Notes under the pieces: model-generated | What the model saw: the letters and a program-made list of their open reading frames with translations, nothing else | Told to the model about the DNA's origin: nothing | The model's database searches: none | Translations under genes and position numbers: made by a program | Shown: in pieces, positions 32,365 to 43,554 of the stretch | Layout: every line of letters starts with the position of its first letter | How positions within the stretch are numbered: position 1 is the stretch's first letter | Assembly: GCA_047967505.1 (NCBI GenBank) | Contig: CM106540.1 | Origin: Dipteris shenzhenensis | Taxonomy: Eukaryota; Polypodiophyta; Polypodiopsida; Gleicheniales | Direction: 5' to 3' (one strand) | DNA length: 64,000 nucleotides

Positions 32365-32700
32365 TCTTGTGTTGGATTCTTAGTGCTATTGCCTTGGCAA
32401 AGATATTGTAGTTGCAGTTTAGCATCGTCAGAGGTTTCTAGTTTTTTATTAAATCTTTTCTTCCATCCTTTGGAATAAGTTTGACTATTCCACTATTTAG
32501 GTGATCAGGGAGAGAAGAGGTGGAGATACTTTCCTACCATACCTCCAGATGTCTAGGGCCTAACTATCCACTCCCAAAAGACCTTGTAGAATTCAATGGA
32601 AAGCTATCTTCTCTAGGAGTTTTGCCATCTTTCATGGCTAGCATTGCTTCCTTAAGCTCATCCAAGGTAAGAGGAGCTTCCAAACTCTAATGATCAAGAC
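32365..32700 (-). pseudogene. L1-like LINE reverse transcriptase fragment
   Basis: On the minus strand the translation shows 'LEAPLTLDELKEAMLAMKDGKTP' and, in another frame, 'GIVKLIPKDGRKDLIKN' followed after a stop by 'KPLTMLNCNYNIFAKAIALRI'. These match the RT N-terminal blocks of plant L1-type LINEs. Stops and frame changes are present, and it is truncated on both sides. Confidence 0.8.
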
Positions 32701-33059
32701 CTATTACAACCCTTTGTCTTGCACGAATATGATTATACATGGGTGGCATATGTGTATGTAGCAATCCCAAATGTGAGGAAGATCACTCTACCAAGTGTCA
32801 CATTGTTCAGTACTAAACTACCGAATGCCACTTGAGAGGCTAAGCTGGTGTCAGATGTATGAATGTGTATATTGGTGATAGATTCAAAGGGACAAGTGCC
32901 AGTGGGTACTAATCGAGTGATATGGCAATGTCTTACTTGGCTTGGTGGAGTTTAATCTCCTCTATGTCTTTTTTGTCTATAGCTAGGCCACATCAAAGCA
33001 CAAAATTCTATAAAAGAATTTTACCTCGATTCATTTTATGTGTTGGGTGCACTGCAATG

Positions 33060-33727
33060 GATCAGGAGGTGGTTTTGATGATGAGGATTGAATTCCCCTG
33101 ACCTACAAAAAAAATAAAAAAGAATATTTGATGTGCTCACCATGTAGAGCATGATTTGTTGATCATTTTTTATTTTTCTAGCTCCTCCAAATTCCACCTG
33201 AATCAAAAGTTATAGCTTCCGAAAGTTCATGGCCACACTTTGATCACAAAAGGGCCCAAAAATGATGATGTGGATGGAGGGTGCATCTATTGATGTGGAA
33301 CTATGGGTCACGTGCAGGTTACATAAAAGTATGCGTGTGTGGCACTGATGACATGGGTATGATGGCTTGGCATGTTACTAATGTGGCATTGCAGAGGTGA
33401 TAATGAAGTGGTAGATTATGGGCGCTTTGGTCTAGGCCGTGTTAGGAGTTTACAAGGTGAGGGTCTGAGTAGCCTTTCCTGTCGAAGTTGTTGTAGCCAT
33501 ACACACTATTCTTCATGTCATCATCTTTTGATCGACCAATCTTTGATCCAGGTAGGCATCTTATTTTTGGGATTTCCTTCCTCTTCCCTTCAGCTTATCT
33601 TCTGGGTTTTATTCCCAAAGGAAAAGGATGACCCATAGGGGGAAATGCACATCTATGTATAGGATCATGGAAGTTGTACTCATGTAGTCACTGTGCCCAC
33701 ACATGCACATATTGCTCTCATACCATG

Positions 33728-33779
<52 letters not shown>

Positions 33780-33905
33780 TGCACATGATACAGCTACCTG
33801 TGCAATATGTTGTATTGAACATAAACATGAATATATACATGAGAACCCATTAGGGTTAGGACTAGGGTTAGGGTTTGCCCCTAATGCCCTTAAGTTATGG
33901 CACAA
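33060..33905. other. Diverged fragment related to the Copia-2 leader and LTR
   Basis: 33180-33400 has the same kind of sequence as the Copia-2 leader (GATGATGTGGA..., GTCACGTGCAG, ATGACATGG units). 33835-33870 has ATATATACATGAGAACCC followed by telomere-like TTAGGG runs, as in the Copia-2 LTR. No terminal repeats or duplication were found. It is probably an old, partly deleted relative. Confidence 0.45.
33729..33775. repeat. (GA)n microsatellite
   Basis: About 22 uninterrupted GA units. Confidence 0.95.
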
Positions 33906-34079
33906 TTTACACCATCCTCAATAGGGATGTGAGGGATCCAGGCTTGTATAATTCGTTGTCAGTCAATAGGCTTAGTTTTCAATCAAGTCTAACAATCTAT
34001 AAGGGAAACCAGAATAGTATGCATGCTCATGGCGATAGTTAAAGAGACTTCGTTGACTTGTGCAATCCTTAGAGAGTCT

Positions 34080-34790
34080 GAGGAATTTTAAGGATTTGCA
34101 ACTATCATAGGGAAGCCTTTGGAGTGCTATTCTTTCAAGGATTTTAGAACAGAAAATGTGTTGTGGGTTGCTCTTATGGCCCAGGATCGGATCAATGGGC
34201 TCCTTATGCCCCATCTGACAATATTTTAGTTTGGAGATACAAGCTATCTTGAACTTGGAAGGTGACCTTTTCATTCAATCTTAATCTTTTGTTAAGGATG
34301 GTATCTATCTGCAAGATTCCTATAAGGGCCAAATGGAACCCTAATATTTCTCCACTTTGTCCTTTGTGTAAGATAAACAAGGAGACTCACTTACATGCCT
34401 TTTGGAATTACTCAATTACCAGAATGTTAGTAAATGGCTCCAAAGGTTTTCCACTTACATTCAGCCTTCATGGGAGGATTACCATTCTTGGAGATAGAGG
34501 TAGAGTAAATGAAATGCTCTTTAGTCTTTGGCAATTAGTAAGGGAATTGGTGATTTCTCAAGTTTGGAAGTTTTAGAATATGGTGAAGAAATTGGGTGCA
34601 ACATTACAGTAATAGACAACTTGAATCAGACACTAACCTTCCTCGACAAAAAGCATTTGCTTTTATCTATCTATTGTTTGAGTTGTCTTCCTATATAGGA
34701 GGCAATTTCTTTCTTTTTTTAAATATTAAATTTTGTCTTCCTTTAATAAAGGTTATCTTTTTTGAAAGAAAAGAATAACATAATTTTCAC
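34080..34790 (+). pseudogene. LINE 3'-end fragment with zf-RVT-like domain
   Basis: The plus-strand translation at 34262-34576 has 'SPLCPLCKINKETHLHAFWN', the zinc-binding C-x2-C...H...(C/W) pattern found after RT in plant non-LTR elements. Upstream (34080-34260) is fragmentary LINE-like sequence with stops. The segment ends in AT-rich sequence with AATAAAGG-like motifs near 34744. It lies in opposite orientation to the RT fragment at 32365-32700, so the two are separate insertions. Confidence 0.65.
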
Positions 34791-35529
34791 CTTTAAAAAT
34801 AGTTATTCCCGAGTTCTTGAAGGTGATGCTTGGAGACATGTTTCATGCTCCTTATGGCAAGTTTGTTGTTGCAGTAATGATGCTAGGTGGGGAAAGCCAA
34901 TGTTTCTTGTGTGTCGTTATGAAGTCAAAGGACTGTTTCTCCCATAAGAAATTAGGAACACCAGAACATAAATTGTCAATTAATGCATACAATGTACTTG
35001 GTGTGTGTCAATATTTGTTGCTACTAAGCAGAGGTGCTACTTGCCATTAATACATTGCGATACATGAATGATGAACAGATGTATTCACTGGAAGAGGTAT
35101 TGCAATACTTCAATCATCAAGCCACAATGGATGTTTCTGAAGATCGGTTCGAATGCTTTCTGCACGTTTCACTTTGCTTCTCCACATCAAGTTATGACTG
35201 TGAGTTTTTAGAACCTCTTAGTCATAGCAAAGAACAAAGGATTCCCAGACAATAAAAAGAATGATCAGAGTTGACTCTACCATTTCTTCTCAAGTATGAG
35301 AACTTGTAGTATTTTGGTTTCTAATGTTGTCCTTGTGGACCCTCTTTGGGCATATGCATGCTCAAGTAGAATACCTTGTTCGTAACCAAATTGTGCAGAC
35401 CATCACAAACTTTCCACAAATTAAGCACTATGGGTTGCTTTTATAGGTCGTGTTTGAAAGACCTATATGAAGTAATGAAGATACAAAGCAATCTTGGTTA
35501 ACACAGCCTAAGAGCGGATTGTCTTTATA
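34791..35529. other. No supported gene
   Basis: Short frames only. No RNA gene or repeat recognised. Confidence 0.4.
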
Positions 35530-35534
35530 TGCTT

Positions 35535-35800
35535 TGTGAGGGTATTTGGTCAGCATCTGCTACCATATCCCATATTAATTGAGTATCGATGTCAGTTAGC
35601 TAGCTCTTATTTGGGTGAGTCTGTTTGACTCACCCTCACTTCTTGAGATTTACTTGTATCCTCTTACAAAAGAGTAACTCCATAGTAACTCCATAATGCA
35701 ATACACACGCAGTCTTGTTGTTCTCCACCTATGTCATCCAACTGTGTCTTTGATTGCTCTCTTGCCTTTGTTCGCATCGTCATTCTTCCTCACACTCACA
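35535..35800 (+). repeat. 5' LTR of Copia-4
   Basis: 266 bp, TGTGAGGG...CTCACA. Contains an extra AGTAACTCCAT duplication relative to the 3' LTR. Confidence 0.93.
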
Positions 35801-35816
35801 ATGGTTATGGGCCCAC
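35801..35816 (+). promoter_or_regulatory. Primer binding site complementary to the initiator tRNA anticodon arm
   Basis: ATGGTTATGGGCCCA follows the 5' LTR without a gap. GGTTATGGGCCCA is the complement of the anticodon stem-loop of eukaryotic initiator methionine tRNA (UGGGCCCAUAACC), not of its 3' end. This is the arrangement known from Drosophila copia, which is primed by a tRNA half. Confidence 0.8.
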
Positions 35817-35932
35817 AACTTCGTTCTCGCTGATCGTCCCCCACTCTCTATTTTCTCCACTCCATCTTATCTCCTCCCCATTCCTTGCCCACAGATTTAT
35901 GCCTCACTTGCTCTTCATTCCCAATCATCCTC

Positions 35933-36853
35933 ATGGCTTTTGATCCCATTGCCCTTCTCAATTCACGCATTCTTGAACGGCTGGAAGGACCCAACTATCG
36001 GTTGTGGAAATGGAAAATTCGGCTGGTACTTGAAGAAAAATAAGTTTGGCGCATCATCATAGGAGAAGAAACGATTGATGACCACCCCTTAAACAATGGA
36101 GGCAGTGAATCTGCTGCCCTAGTAGCTGTGCCAGCCACTGCAAGCAACTCCACCCAAGTGCCTGCACCTGCAATATACTCAACTATTCCGGTTGTTATCA
36201 CACCAATGCCTAGAGTCAACAACACACCTGACCTCCTCTACTTTGAAGCCCATGAACAATAAGCAAAGCTGATCATTTGTCTCACCTTGCGAGATGCTCC
36301 TGCAAGCCAAGTGAAAGCATGCGCTAGTGCATGTGACACTTGGGAATTACTCCATGAAACTTACGAGGTCGGGAATGTGGGTAGCATCTTGACACTTCAA
36401 CATCATCTTAGTTCGCTCAAACTGAAAGAAGGAGAGTCGGTTGACCCCCATCTCAAAAAAATCAAAGGTTTAGTGCGACAAGTGGATGCTGTAGGCACAC
36501 CCATTCGTGCGAACCAACTTGCCTTCACAATCTTAAGCAGCATGCCCAGTTCATATGATCTACTCATCATGACACTTGAAGGATGCGGAGAGACCCTCAT
36601 GGTAACCAAAGTCAACAATCAACTCCTACAAGAAGAGGCTCGCCGAATGAGCATGACAACCAAAGAAGAACACGCCTTGCTCACCAGACGTTCCAATGTG
36701 CCAAAAAGGTATCCAGACAGTGGGAAGCAATCAAGCCATCCCAACAATTATCCAGAATGCTTCACGAAATGCTCCAATCCCAACAAAAACATCAGGTCAG
36801 ACACCATTTGTTATTACTGCAATGAGCTAGGTCACTTCGTAAAAAACATTTGA
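35933..36853 (+). pseudogene. Copia-4 gag pseudogene
   Basis: Starts MAFDPIALLNSRILERLEG with 'NYRLWKWKIRLVLEEK' as in copia gag, and continues with 'TWELLHETYEVGNVGSILTL'. Stops interrupt it near 36041 and 36260. The zinc knuckle reads CYYCNELGHFVKNI, so the last Cys of CCHC is lost, and a stop follows at once. Confidence 0.85.
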
Positions 36854-36874
36854 AAACGTCTACAAGATCATAAA

Positions 36875-37301
36875 TTGCGTGACCAGATGCGTGTGCATCT
36901 AGCCCAAGTCCAAAGTAATTCATCCACACCCCAAGCCCTCATCATGCTACTTCAAGAGGAAGAAACCTCGGTCCACTCCACAGTGGAGTATGCTTTTTCA
37001 TCCAGGGGGATGCATAATAAGCATTGTGACCCTTACATGCACTGGTACCTCGACTCTGGTGCCAATTGTCACATGTGTTTTGATAAGGAAGCTTTTTACT
37101 CCTACACACATCTTTCGAAGGAGAAAGATGTAGTCGTAGGTGACAATGCTTCCATCATTGTAGCTGGTCAAGGAAATGTCACACACGGGGAATCTAGCAG
37201 TCATTCACGATGTCCTGCATGTGCCACAACTTGCAAGTAATCTCTTATCTGTCAGCACCCTTGATTCTAAAGGTTTAGTAGTACACTTTCAAGGAGGGCA
37301 A
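36875..37301 (+). pseudogene. Copia-4 protease region
   Basis: Contains the protease motif WYLDSGANCHMCFDKEAF near 37041-37090, so the active-site Asp is present. The frame then breaks and is cut by the MITE insertion at 37302. Confidence 0.8.
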
Positions 37302-37606
37302 CAGGGATGATTTTTTCAAGTTAGTTTCGTTAAGAAGCTAAACTTTTATATTGGTGTCGAAAGTTTGTATTCCCTAATAAAAATAAATGTTTCAAAAAAA
37401 TGTAAAGTTTTGCCAAGATTTGAAACTTTTATGCAAAAAAATATAAAGTTTCGCCAGGATTCACATTTTTTCCTTCAAAATTCAACAGAAAATATATAAA
37501 AAATAACTACACTCTACTAATATTGTGAAACTTAAAAAATGTTATTGAAAACTTTTACCAAGATTTTATATTAATATATAAGCATAACTTCGATAAAAAC
37601 ATCCTT
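37302..37606. mobile_element. ~305-bp MITE with 9-bp target duplication (copy 1)
   Basis: Flanked by the perfect 9-bp direct repeat GGAGGGCAA (37293-37301 and 37607-37615). The ends are imperfect inverted repeats (left GGGATGATTTTTTCAAGTTAG, right complement AGGATGTTTTTATCGAAGTT). Inside is AT-rich, non-coding. A 9-bp duplication is the hallmark of Mutator-like (MULE) transposition. The gap in Copia-4 coding closes when it is removed. A second copy is at 49597-55691, split by Copia-5. Confidence 0.85.
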
Positions 37607-37615
37607 GGAGGGCAA

Positions 37616-39940
37616 TGTACAATTCTTCATGCGCCCAAGGTCATCGCCATGAAGGCCTCTATCATCTAAATGCTCTCATACACCATCCTCACGCATCAAC
37701 ATAGACATTCGTTGTTGTCGCTAAAGCTCGCCAGGACTCCTTGTGGCATTGACGCTTTGGTCGCATCAATACGAGAAAACTAGAACAAATTTCCTCCAAC
37801 AAATTAGTTGACGGGTTCGACTATGAGAAAGGCTCCTGCCCACTCTATGTGAAGGATGTGTTTATGGCAAAACACACAAATAACCATTTCCACGCCACGA
37901 CGGGAATTGCACCATAGGGCTTCTCGATCTCATCCCCTGAGACGTATGCGGCCCCTTCCAACAAACCTCACTCGGCGGGTCCAGGTACTTTGTGACGTTT
38001 CTTGATGACTATTCCCGATTCATGTTCAATTTTTTCTTGAAACACAAAGACAAAATTTTTGAGAAATTCTGTCCAACTGAAGTCCCTCATTGAGAATCAA
38101 ACTGGCCGCCACATTCATCGTCTTCGATCGGACAATGGAGGTGAATACCGCAATGCTCGATTTTAGAAATTCTGCACAGATGCTGGCATACACCACGAGT
38201 TCACAATCCATTACACACCGGAGCAGAATAGCATAGCAGAAATAGAAAACCGTTCGAACTTGGAACTCACGCGTTGCATGCTCCATCACGAAGGAGTTCC
38301 CAAATTTCTATGGGCAGAGGCTGCCTCGACGACCGTCTACCTACTAAATCGTGTGCCACGACTCCAATTGGCCTCACGACCACATATTTGAACCATTTAG
38401 CCTCGCTGAAGCCCGGGCTTCCCCATTCTGGCCCGAATGGGAAGCAGCCACCATGGACAACAAATTGATTTCCATCCAAAAAAATGGCACCTGGGATGTT
38501 GTTGCGCTTCCACCAAGATGCAAAATGATTGGGTGCAAATGGATATACAAAATCAAATACCTTAGAAACAGCTCAATTCAAGGCACGCTTGGTGGCTCGA
38601 GGATTTACACAGCAAGAGGGCATTGACCTCAACGACACATTCACCCCCGTTGTACGCATCGCATCCATTCGTCTTCTTCTTGCTTGGGGTACCATACACA
38701 ACCTGCACATTCATCAACTAGATGTGCAAACGGCTTTCCTTCATGGAGAGCTCACAGAAGAAATATTATACCTTCAACATCCTCCAGGTTTTCCTCACTC
38801 AGCAGGTACAGCATGTCGCCTTCGTAAAGCTTTATATGGTCTCAAACAAGCTTCATGATCATGGTACCTTAAAATCGACTCCTTCCGCAATCGAGGATTT
38901 CACAGATGTTATAGCGACCCCAGTTTGCATGTCTACAATGCAACATCTCTTTTTCTTATCATCGCATTGTATGTCGACGATCTTATCCTTCTCTGCAATG
39001 GCATCCCTCGCCTCAACCTCTTCAAACTTGAGCTACAATCCGAGTTCTCCATGACCGATTTGGGTGCCATCCATTACTGCTTGGGCATCCAAATTCATTG
39101 TGACAACAAAAATGGAAAGATGTGGCTTCACCAGCAATGATACATCCAGCAAATGCTCGAAAAATACAACATGAATGATAGCACTCCTGTCAGTACACCC
39201 CTCGACCCAAATGTCCACCTCACCAAAGACGTGTGTCTGGCTACACCAGAAGATCAGCACCGTATGGAACCCATTCCTTATCGCACCATTCTTGGATCCC
39301 TCATGTATGCCATGGTCTACACTCGGCGAGATATCTCCACCGCCGTCACACGTCTTGCTCAATTCATGACAAATCCCGGGATGCAGCACTGGGTTGCTAC
39401 CAAGCGCTTACTTCATTACCTGAAGGGCACTTCCCATTTTGGCATCCATTACTCGGCCAATCCCCTCACATTTATGGCTATGTCGACTCTGACTGGGTAG
39501 GTGGCCATGATGATCGACGATCCACCAGTGGCAATGTCTTCATCCTTGGCGGTGGCCCCATTTCCTGGTCATGCACTAAACAACGATCCATTGCTTTATC
39601 CTCCACCGAAGCTAACTCTGTCAAGCATCAAAAGAGCATGTGTGGATCACCACACTTGTCAAAGAATTTGAGGATCACATTCTCCTCCACCATCCTCTAC
39701 AACGACAACAACGGATGCATCTGCCTTGCAAAAAATGGTTGCCAACACAAATGCAGCAAGTATGTCGAATTACAATACCACTACGTTCGCGACTTAGTTC
39801 AACGCGAAGAACTGCAACTGCTCTGCAAGCATGTTGGCGGTTGGACAATAAACTTATTTACAAAGGCATTTGCTAAAGATAGATTTGTATTCCTAAGGAC
39901 TGGCATTGGCTTAGTCCCGATTACATCGCCTCTCAATTGA
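37616..39940 (+). pseudogene. Copia-4 integrase, RT and RNase H pseudogene
   Basis: Fragments in several frames: integrase 'FLDDYSRFMFNFFLKH' and 'RLRSDNGGEYRN' near 38000-38160, 'TPEQNSIAE' near 38215-38245. RT has '[18 protein letters not shown]' at 38715-38770, '[11 protein letters not shown]' near 38850, YVDDLILLCNG at 38970-39000. RNase H has DSDWVGGHDDRRSTSGNVF at 39485-39540, 'LSSTEANS' at 39598 and 'YVELQYHYVRDLVQ' at 39760. Many frameshifts and stops make it non-functional. Confidence 0.88.
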
Positions 39941-39949
39941 GGGAGGGAT

Positions 39950-40206
39950 TGTGAGGGTATCTGGTCAGCATCCGCTACCAGATCCCATATCAATTGAGTA
40001 CCGATGTCAGTTAGTTGTTTGGGTGAGTCTGTTCGACTCACCCTCAGTTCTTGAGGTTCTTGATATTCACTTGTATCCTCTTACAAAAGAGCAACTCCAT
40101 AATGCAATACACACGCAGTCTTGTTGTTCTCCACCTCTGTCGTCCAACTGCGTCTTTGATTGCTCTTTTGCCTTTGTTCGCATCGTCATTCTTCCTCACA
40201 CTCACA
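39950..40206 (+). repeat. 3' LTR of Copia-4
   Basis: 257 bp, aligned to 35535-35800 with several substitutions and small indels. Followed directly by the target duplication TGCTT. Confidence 0.93.
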
Positions 40207-40211
40207 TGCTT

Positions 40212-40880
40212 CTATTCTAAAAGCTTCCTACATCGTGAAGAGAAGTAATATAGGGCAATATTATTTCCGTGCGTCAATCATCAATCATGGACCCGAGCTC
40301 AATTTGATTTGTACGCGAAATACGACGATCCTGATCGTTTGCATTCTCCATAAAAAATGAGTTCAATTGTCCGTCAGCATTATATTAATGTCCTTCATGC
40401 AGGCAATGGCCATGCATCCAATTTTCTATCCTTCGTCGAAAGTCATCTAAAGAACAAACTATGGCCTTGACGCTTTTGTTGCTGTGCAATTGGTTCAGGC
40501 ATGTAATGTACAATCCTGCTGCATAAAAGTTTTATTTCGAAGCCAAAATAATATGCGTACATAGTTTCATGTTTACAAATTACTCCCATTACAAGAAAAC
40601 TCCATTCAAAAAGTCCAATGTCCTCTGTCTATGTACAAAATTTTGTTCCGAAGCTCTATGTACAAAATTTTGTTCCGAAGCCTCGTCTTACACAATGTGA
40701 AGCTATCGAACTCATGAAAATATGAAAATTTTATTAAAACATCTAACGATGAAATTGTATGTACTTTTTCTGCCATTCCAAACACATCAACATAAATTCG
40801 ATACAAGTTATTAGGTCTCTGTTTACTATAGATTATGAATTAGCCCTGTCACTCTACTGAAATTTCAAGTTCTTAAGCAG
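40212..40880. other. Intergenic stretch with a 25-bp tandem duplication
   Basis: TCTATGTACAAAATTTTGTT followed by CCGAAGC is repeated in tandem at about 40629-40682. It is probably the 3' flank of the EF-hand gene. Nothing else recognised. Confidence 0.5.
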
Positions 40881-40896
40881 CCACCCTCAAAGAGAG

Positions 40897-41319
40897 TCAA
40901 ATTTTCAAGGTGTGGACATGGGCTTCCTCGTGCTTCAGTGCGTCTTGCAAAATGCTGCCCTCTTCGATCACCATCTGCAAAGGACAAACTCCCAAGCCGT
41001 CCGCCACAGCAAGCCATATGTCCCTCATCTGCGACCTGAACTCCGCGGCGTCTACGACGCCGTCGTGGTCAACATCGAACTGCTCAAACACAGAGTCATA
41101 CAGCGCGTCCAGCTCATCGGGCGTCTTCTTATCAGGCATACCCAGGTGCGATTCGATGAGGCGCATGTCTTCCAAGGCGGGGCGGAGCTCAGAGCGGGAG
41201 AGGGAGCCGTCACGGTTAGCGTCGATCTGGTGGAAGCGAAAGTCGATGGCAGCGTGAAAAGCGTCGACGTCTTCGACGAAGTGACGGATGGTGGAGCCAT
41301 CGAGGATGGAGACGGACAT
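40897..41319 (-). CDS. EF-hand calcium-binding protein (140 residues)
   Basis: A single intact exon starting MSVSILDGSTIRHFVEDVDAF. Two canonical EF-hand loops are visible: DANRDGSLSRSE at about residues 33-44 and DVDHDGVVDAAE at about 83-94, each with D/N at positions 1, 3, 5, Gly at 6 and Glu at 12. The C-terminal 'LAVADGLGVCPLQMVIEEGS' resembles a small family of plant EF-hand proteins known from other land plants (recalled, not searched). No signal peptide or membrane segment, so probably cytosolic or nuclear Ca2+ sensing. The coding part is GC-rich compared with the AT-rich flanks, and no stop or frameshift is seen. It is the clearest normal host gene in the window. No repeat sequence touches it, but Copia-4 ends only 0.7 kb downstream of it. 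Confidence 0.93.
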   Translation of the reverse strand: MSVSILDGSTIRHFVEDVDAFHAAIDFRFHQIDANRDGSLSRSELRPALEDMRLIESHLGMPDKKTPDELDALYDSVFEQFDVDHDGVVDAAEFRSQMRDIWLAVADGLGVCPLQMVIEEGSILQDALKHEEAHVHTLKI

Positions 41320-41404
41320 GGTTGGGCTATGGGATGGGGAAGGGGGTCTGAGAGCTTGGGAGAGTTCTGTGGAAAGCGACGAAATGGTTTGTAAAGAACA
41401 GCCA

Positions 41405-41425
41405 AAGCCTCTATTTATCTATCTT
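41405..41425 (-). promoter_or_regulatory. Possible TATA box of the EF-hand gene
   Basis: On the minus strand GATAGATAAATAGAGG lies about 95 bp upstream of the ATG, a spacing consistent with a short 5' UTR. Prediction by eye only. Confidence 0.45.
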
Positions 41426-42540
41426 CAAACCTTTGCTTTTTTACATATTGCATTTCTTTTACTCAAATGCTTGCTTTCTAACGCATTTCGCTTTCTCAAT
41501 TCGCTATCCTTTCTTTAAAAATCTCCAGCTTTTATCCCTGCCACTAGCAAAGGCTTTTAAGGCCAGCACCCATTCCGAATGAGAAGAATCAAGAATTATT
41601 TAATTTGTAGAAATGATTTTTTCTACGCCGAGGCACCCTTTTAGAATGAGAAAAATCAAGAATTCTTTAATTTGTAGAAAATGAATTTTTCTATGAAGAC
41701 GGCATGTTTATTAGATGGTGCATGCAACTTTCAATGTTCTGTCCAGTGTTGCATGAACGTCAAATCTATATTTGCATGTCTTGCAATGAAGATTTGACTG
41801 CCTTTACATGTTATGTGGTTGTGCCATTGATATTCTTTGTAGTGGTTGCAGCTCTAATGCATATCGGGTGTTTTCAAGTTATGCGCTTTGTTCAAAGATT
41901 ATTTAATGCACCACTTGCATTTTTTTGTGATCATTGCATGCATTTGGAGGAGGTAAGCGCTAGAGAAGGTATGAGTGTGAGGATTTAATATGCGTTGAGT
42001 TCCTAGCTTATAAAACTCGTGTTTTTAAAAAATAGAATCTATCGACTTTTATTAATAATCAAGAACATCATTACAACATGGCTGATTTTCGGGCAAACTA
42101 CCCATAGCCTTCGCTACAAGTAGCATCTTATACGACTACTGGCTCATACCCAAAAGAAAACCCCCTACCACCTCATTAAAGGCACTAACTGTGCAACCAA
42201 GTTCTAATACCAACAACTTAAACCCCCCCAAGAACTGCATCTTCTCTAACCCATGACCCAACCCAGACCCAAGGATGATCTTGTTATGAATAGACCAAAC
42301 CCTAAGAAAAATGATAGCATGCACATACGGCTAACAAGAGGACAACATCGAGGGACGACCATTCGTATCTCCCACCAAAATCAACTTCCAAAGAAAATAT
42401 TGAATGTGTCCAAGCGGTTAAGGCTCCTACTATTCTATTTGATCCTCTCCTAAATAATGATCTCACAAGACCAAAACTGATGAGGGACATCATTAAAAGC
42501 CACATGGGGGATTTTTTTGGCGAGCATCTTTTGGTGAGCT
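41426..42540. other. No supported gene
   Basis: Contains two similar AAGAATT(A/C)TTTAATTTGTAGAAA blocks at about 41591 and 41652 (short direct repeat, ~60 bp apart). A plus-strand frame at 41704-41988 with a hydrophobic stretch (CYVVVPLIFFVVVAALMH) was noted but has no supporting context. Confidence 0.4.
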
Positions 42541-42544
42541 TGCA

Positions 42545-42679
42545 AAAAAATGGCGAGCATACTCTCTCTCTTCTCTCTTCTCTCTTTGAATGTATGTTTC
42601 CCTCTCTCTAATCGCGCATGTACTCTCTCTTCTTCTCTACTCCCATCCGTCTAGTCATCCCCCTTTCACACACACCCCT

Positions 42680-42769
<90 letters not shown>

Positions 42770-43154
42770 CCTCCCTCCCTCCCTCTCTTAGTCCCTCCCT
42801 CCCTCCCTCCCTCTCTCAATCCCTCCCTCCCTTGCTTCCTCCCTCCCTCCCTCACTGCCCCCCCCCCCCACACGCACACCCTCTCTCTCCCTCTCTCCCT
42901 CTCCCTCCCTCCACACACCTCTCTCTCTCTCCCCTCTCTTTTAATGTCTACTTCCCTCACTCTCATCTCACATGTGCTCTCTCTTGTTCTTAACTCCCCC
43001 CTATTTCCTCATCCCCTTTCACACCCTCTCTCTCTCCACACCCTCTCCTCTCCCTCTCCCTCTCCCTCTCTCTCCGTCTCTCTCCCCCTCTCCCTCTTTC
43101 CTTTCATACCCTCTCTCTTCACACCCTCTCCCTCCCTCCATGACTCTATCCCTC

Positions 43155-43212
<58 letters not shown>

Positions 43213-43327
43213 AATGTCTGTTTCCCTTGCTCTCATCTCACATGTACTCTCGCTCTTGTTCTCAACTCCCCTCTATCTCCTCACCCCCTTTCACCCCCCC
43301 CCCCCCTCTCTCTCTCTCTCCCTCCTC

Positions 43328-43378
<51 letters not shown>

Positions 43379-43520
43379 AATGTTTGTTTCCCTTGCTCTC
43401 ATCTCACATGTACTCTCGCTCTTGTTCTCAACTCCCCTCTATCTCCTCATCCCCTTTCACCCCCCCCCCCCCTCTCTCTCTCTCTCCCCCCCCCGCAATC
43501 TCCCCTCCTACTCCCCCCCG

Positions 43521-43552
<32 letters not shown>
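42545..43552. repeat. TC-rich microsatellite block with internal ~170-270-bp repeats
   Basis: Long pyrimidine runs (TC, CCCTCCCT, poly-C) on the plus strand. The segment TTTGAATGTnTGTTTCCCT...CTCTTGTTCTCAACTCCCC recurs at about 42587, 42940, 43208 and 43375, so the microsatellite-plus-linker unit was duplicated. All Ser/Leu/Pro frames here are artefacts. Confidence 0.92.

Positions 43553-43554
<2 letters not shown>

Larger units (their letters stand above)
35535..40206 (+). mobile_element. Copia-4: complete, old Ty1/copia element (4.67 kb) with half-tRNA primer site
   Basis: LTRs at 35535-35800 (266 bp) and 39950-40206 (257 bp) begin TGTGAGGGTAT and TGTGAGGGTATC-type and end CTCACA. They differ at roughly a dozen sites plus indels by eye, so the insertion is older than Copia-2 and Copia-5. 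The target duplication TGCTT is at 35530-35534 and 40207-40211. The polypurine tract TTGAGGGAGGGA precedes the 3' LTR. The primer site matches the initiator-tRNA anticodon arm. A MITE is nested inside at 37302-37606. Coding is dead. Confidence 0.95.

Noticed and set aside
37302-37606. Possible relation of this repeat to a SINE
   Set aside because: No pol III boxes or A-tail; the 9-bp duplications and inverted ends fit a DNA transposon.
41704-41988. 94-codon frame with a hydrophobic segment and Cys residues
   Set aside because: No splice, promoter or homology support; AT-rich surroundings make chance frames of this size likely.
42405-42440. tRNA-like AAGCGGTTAAGGCTCC string, possible SINE or tRNA gene
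   Set aside because: Only the D-arm-like piece is present; no box B, acceptor stem or tail could be found.
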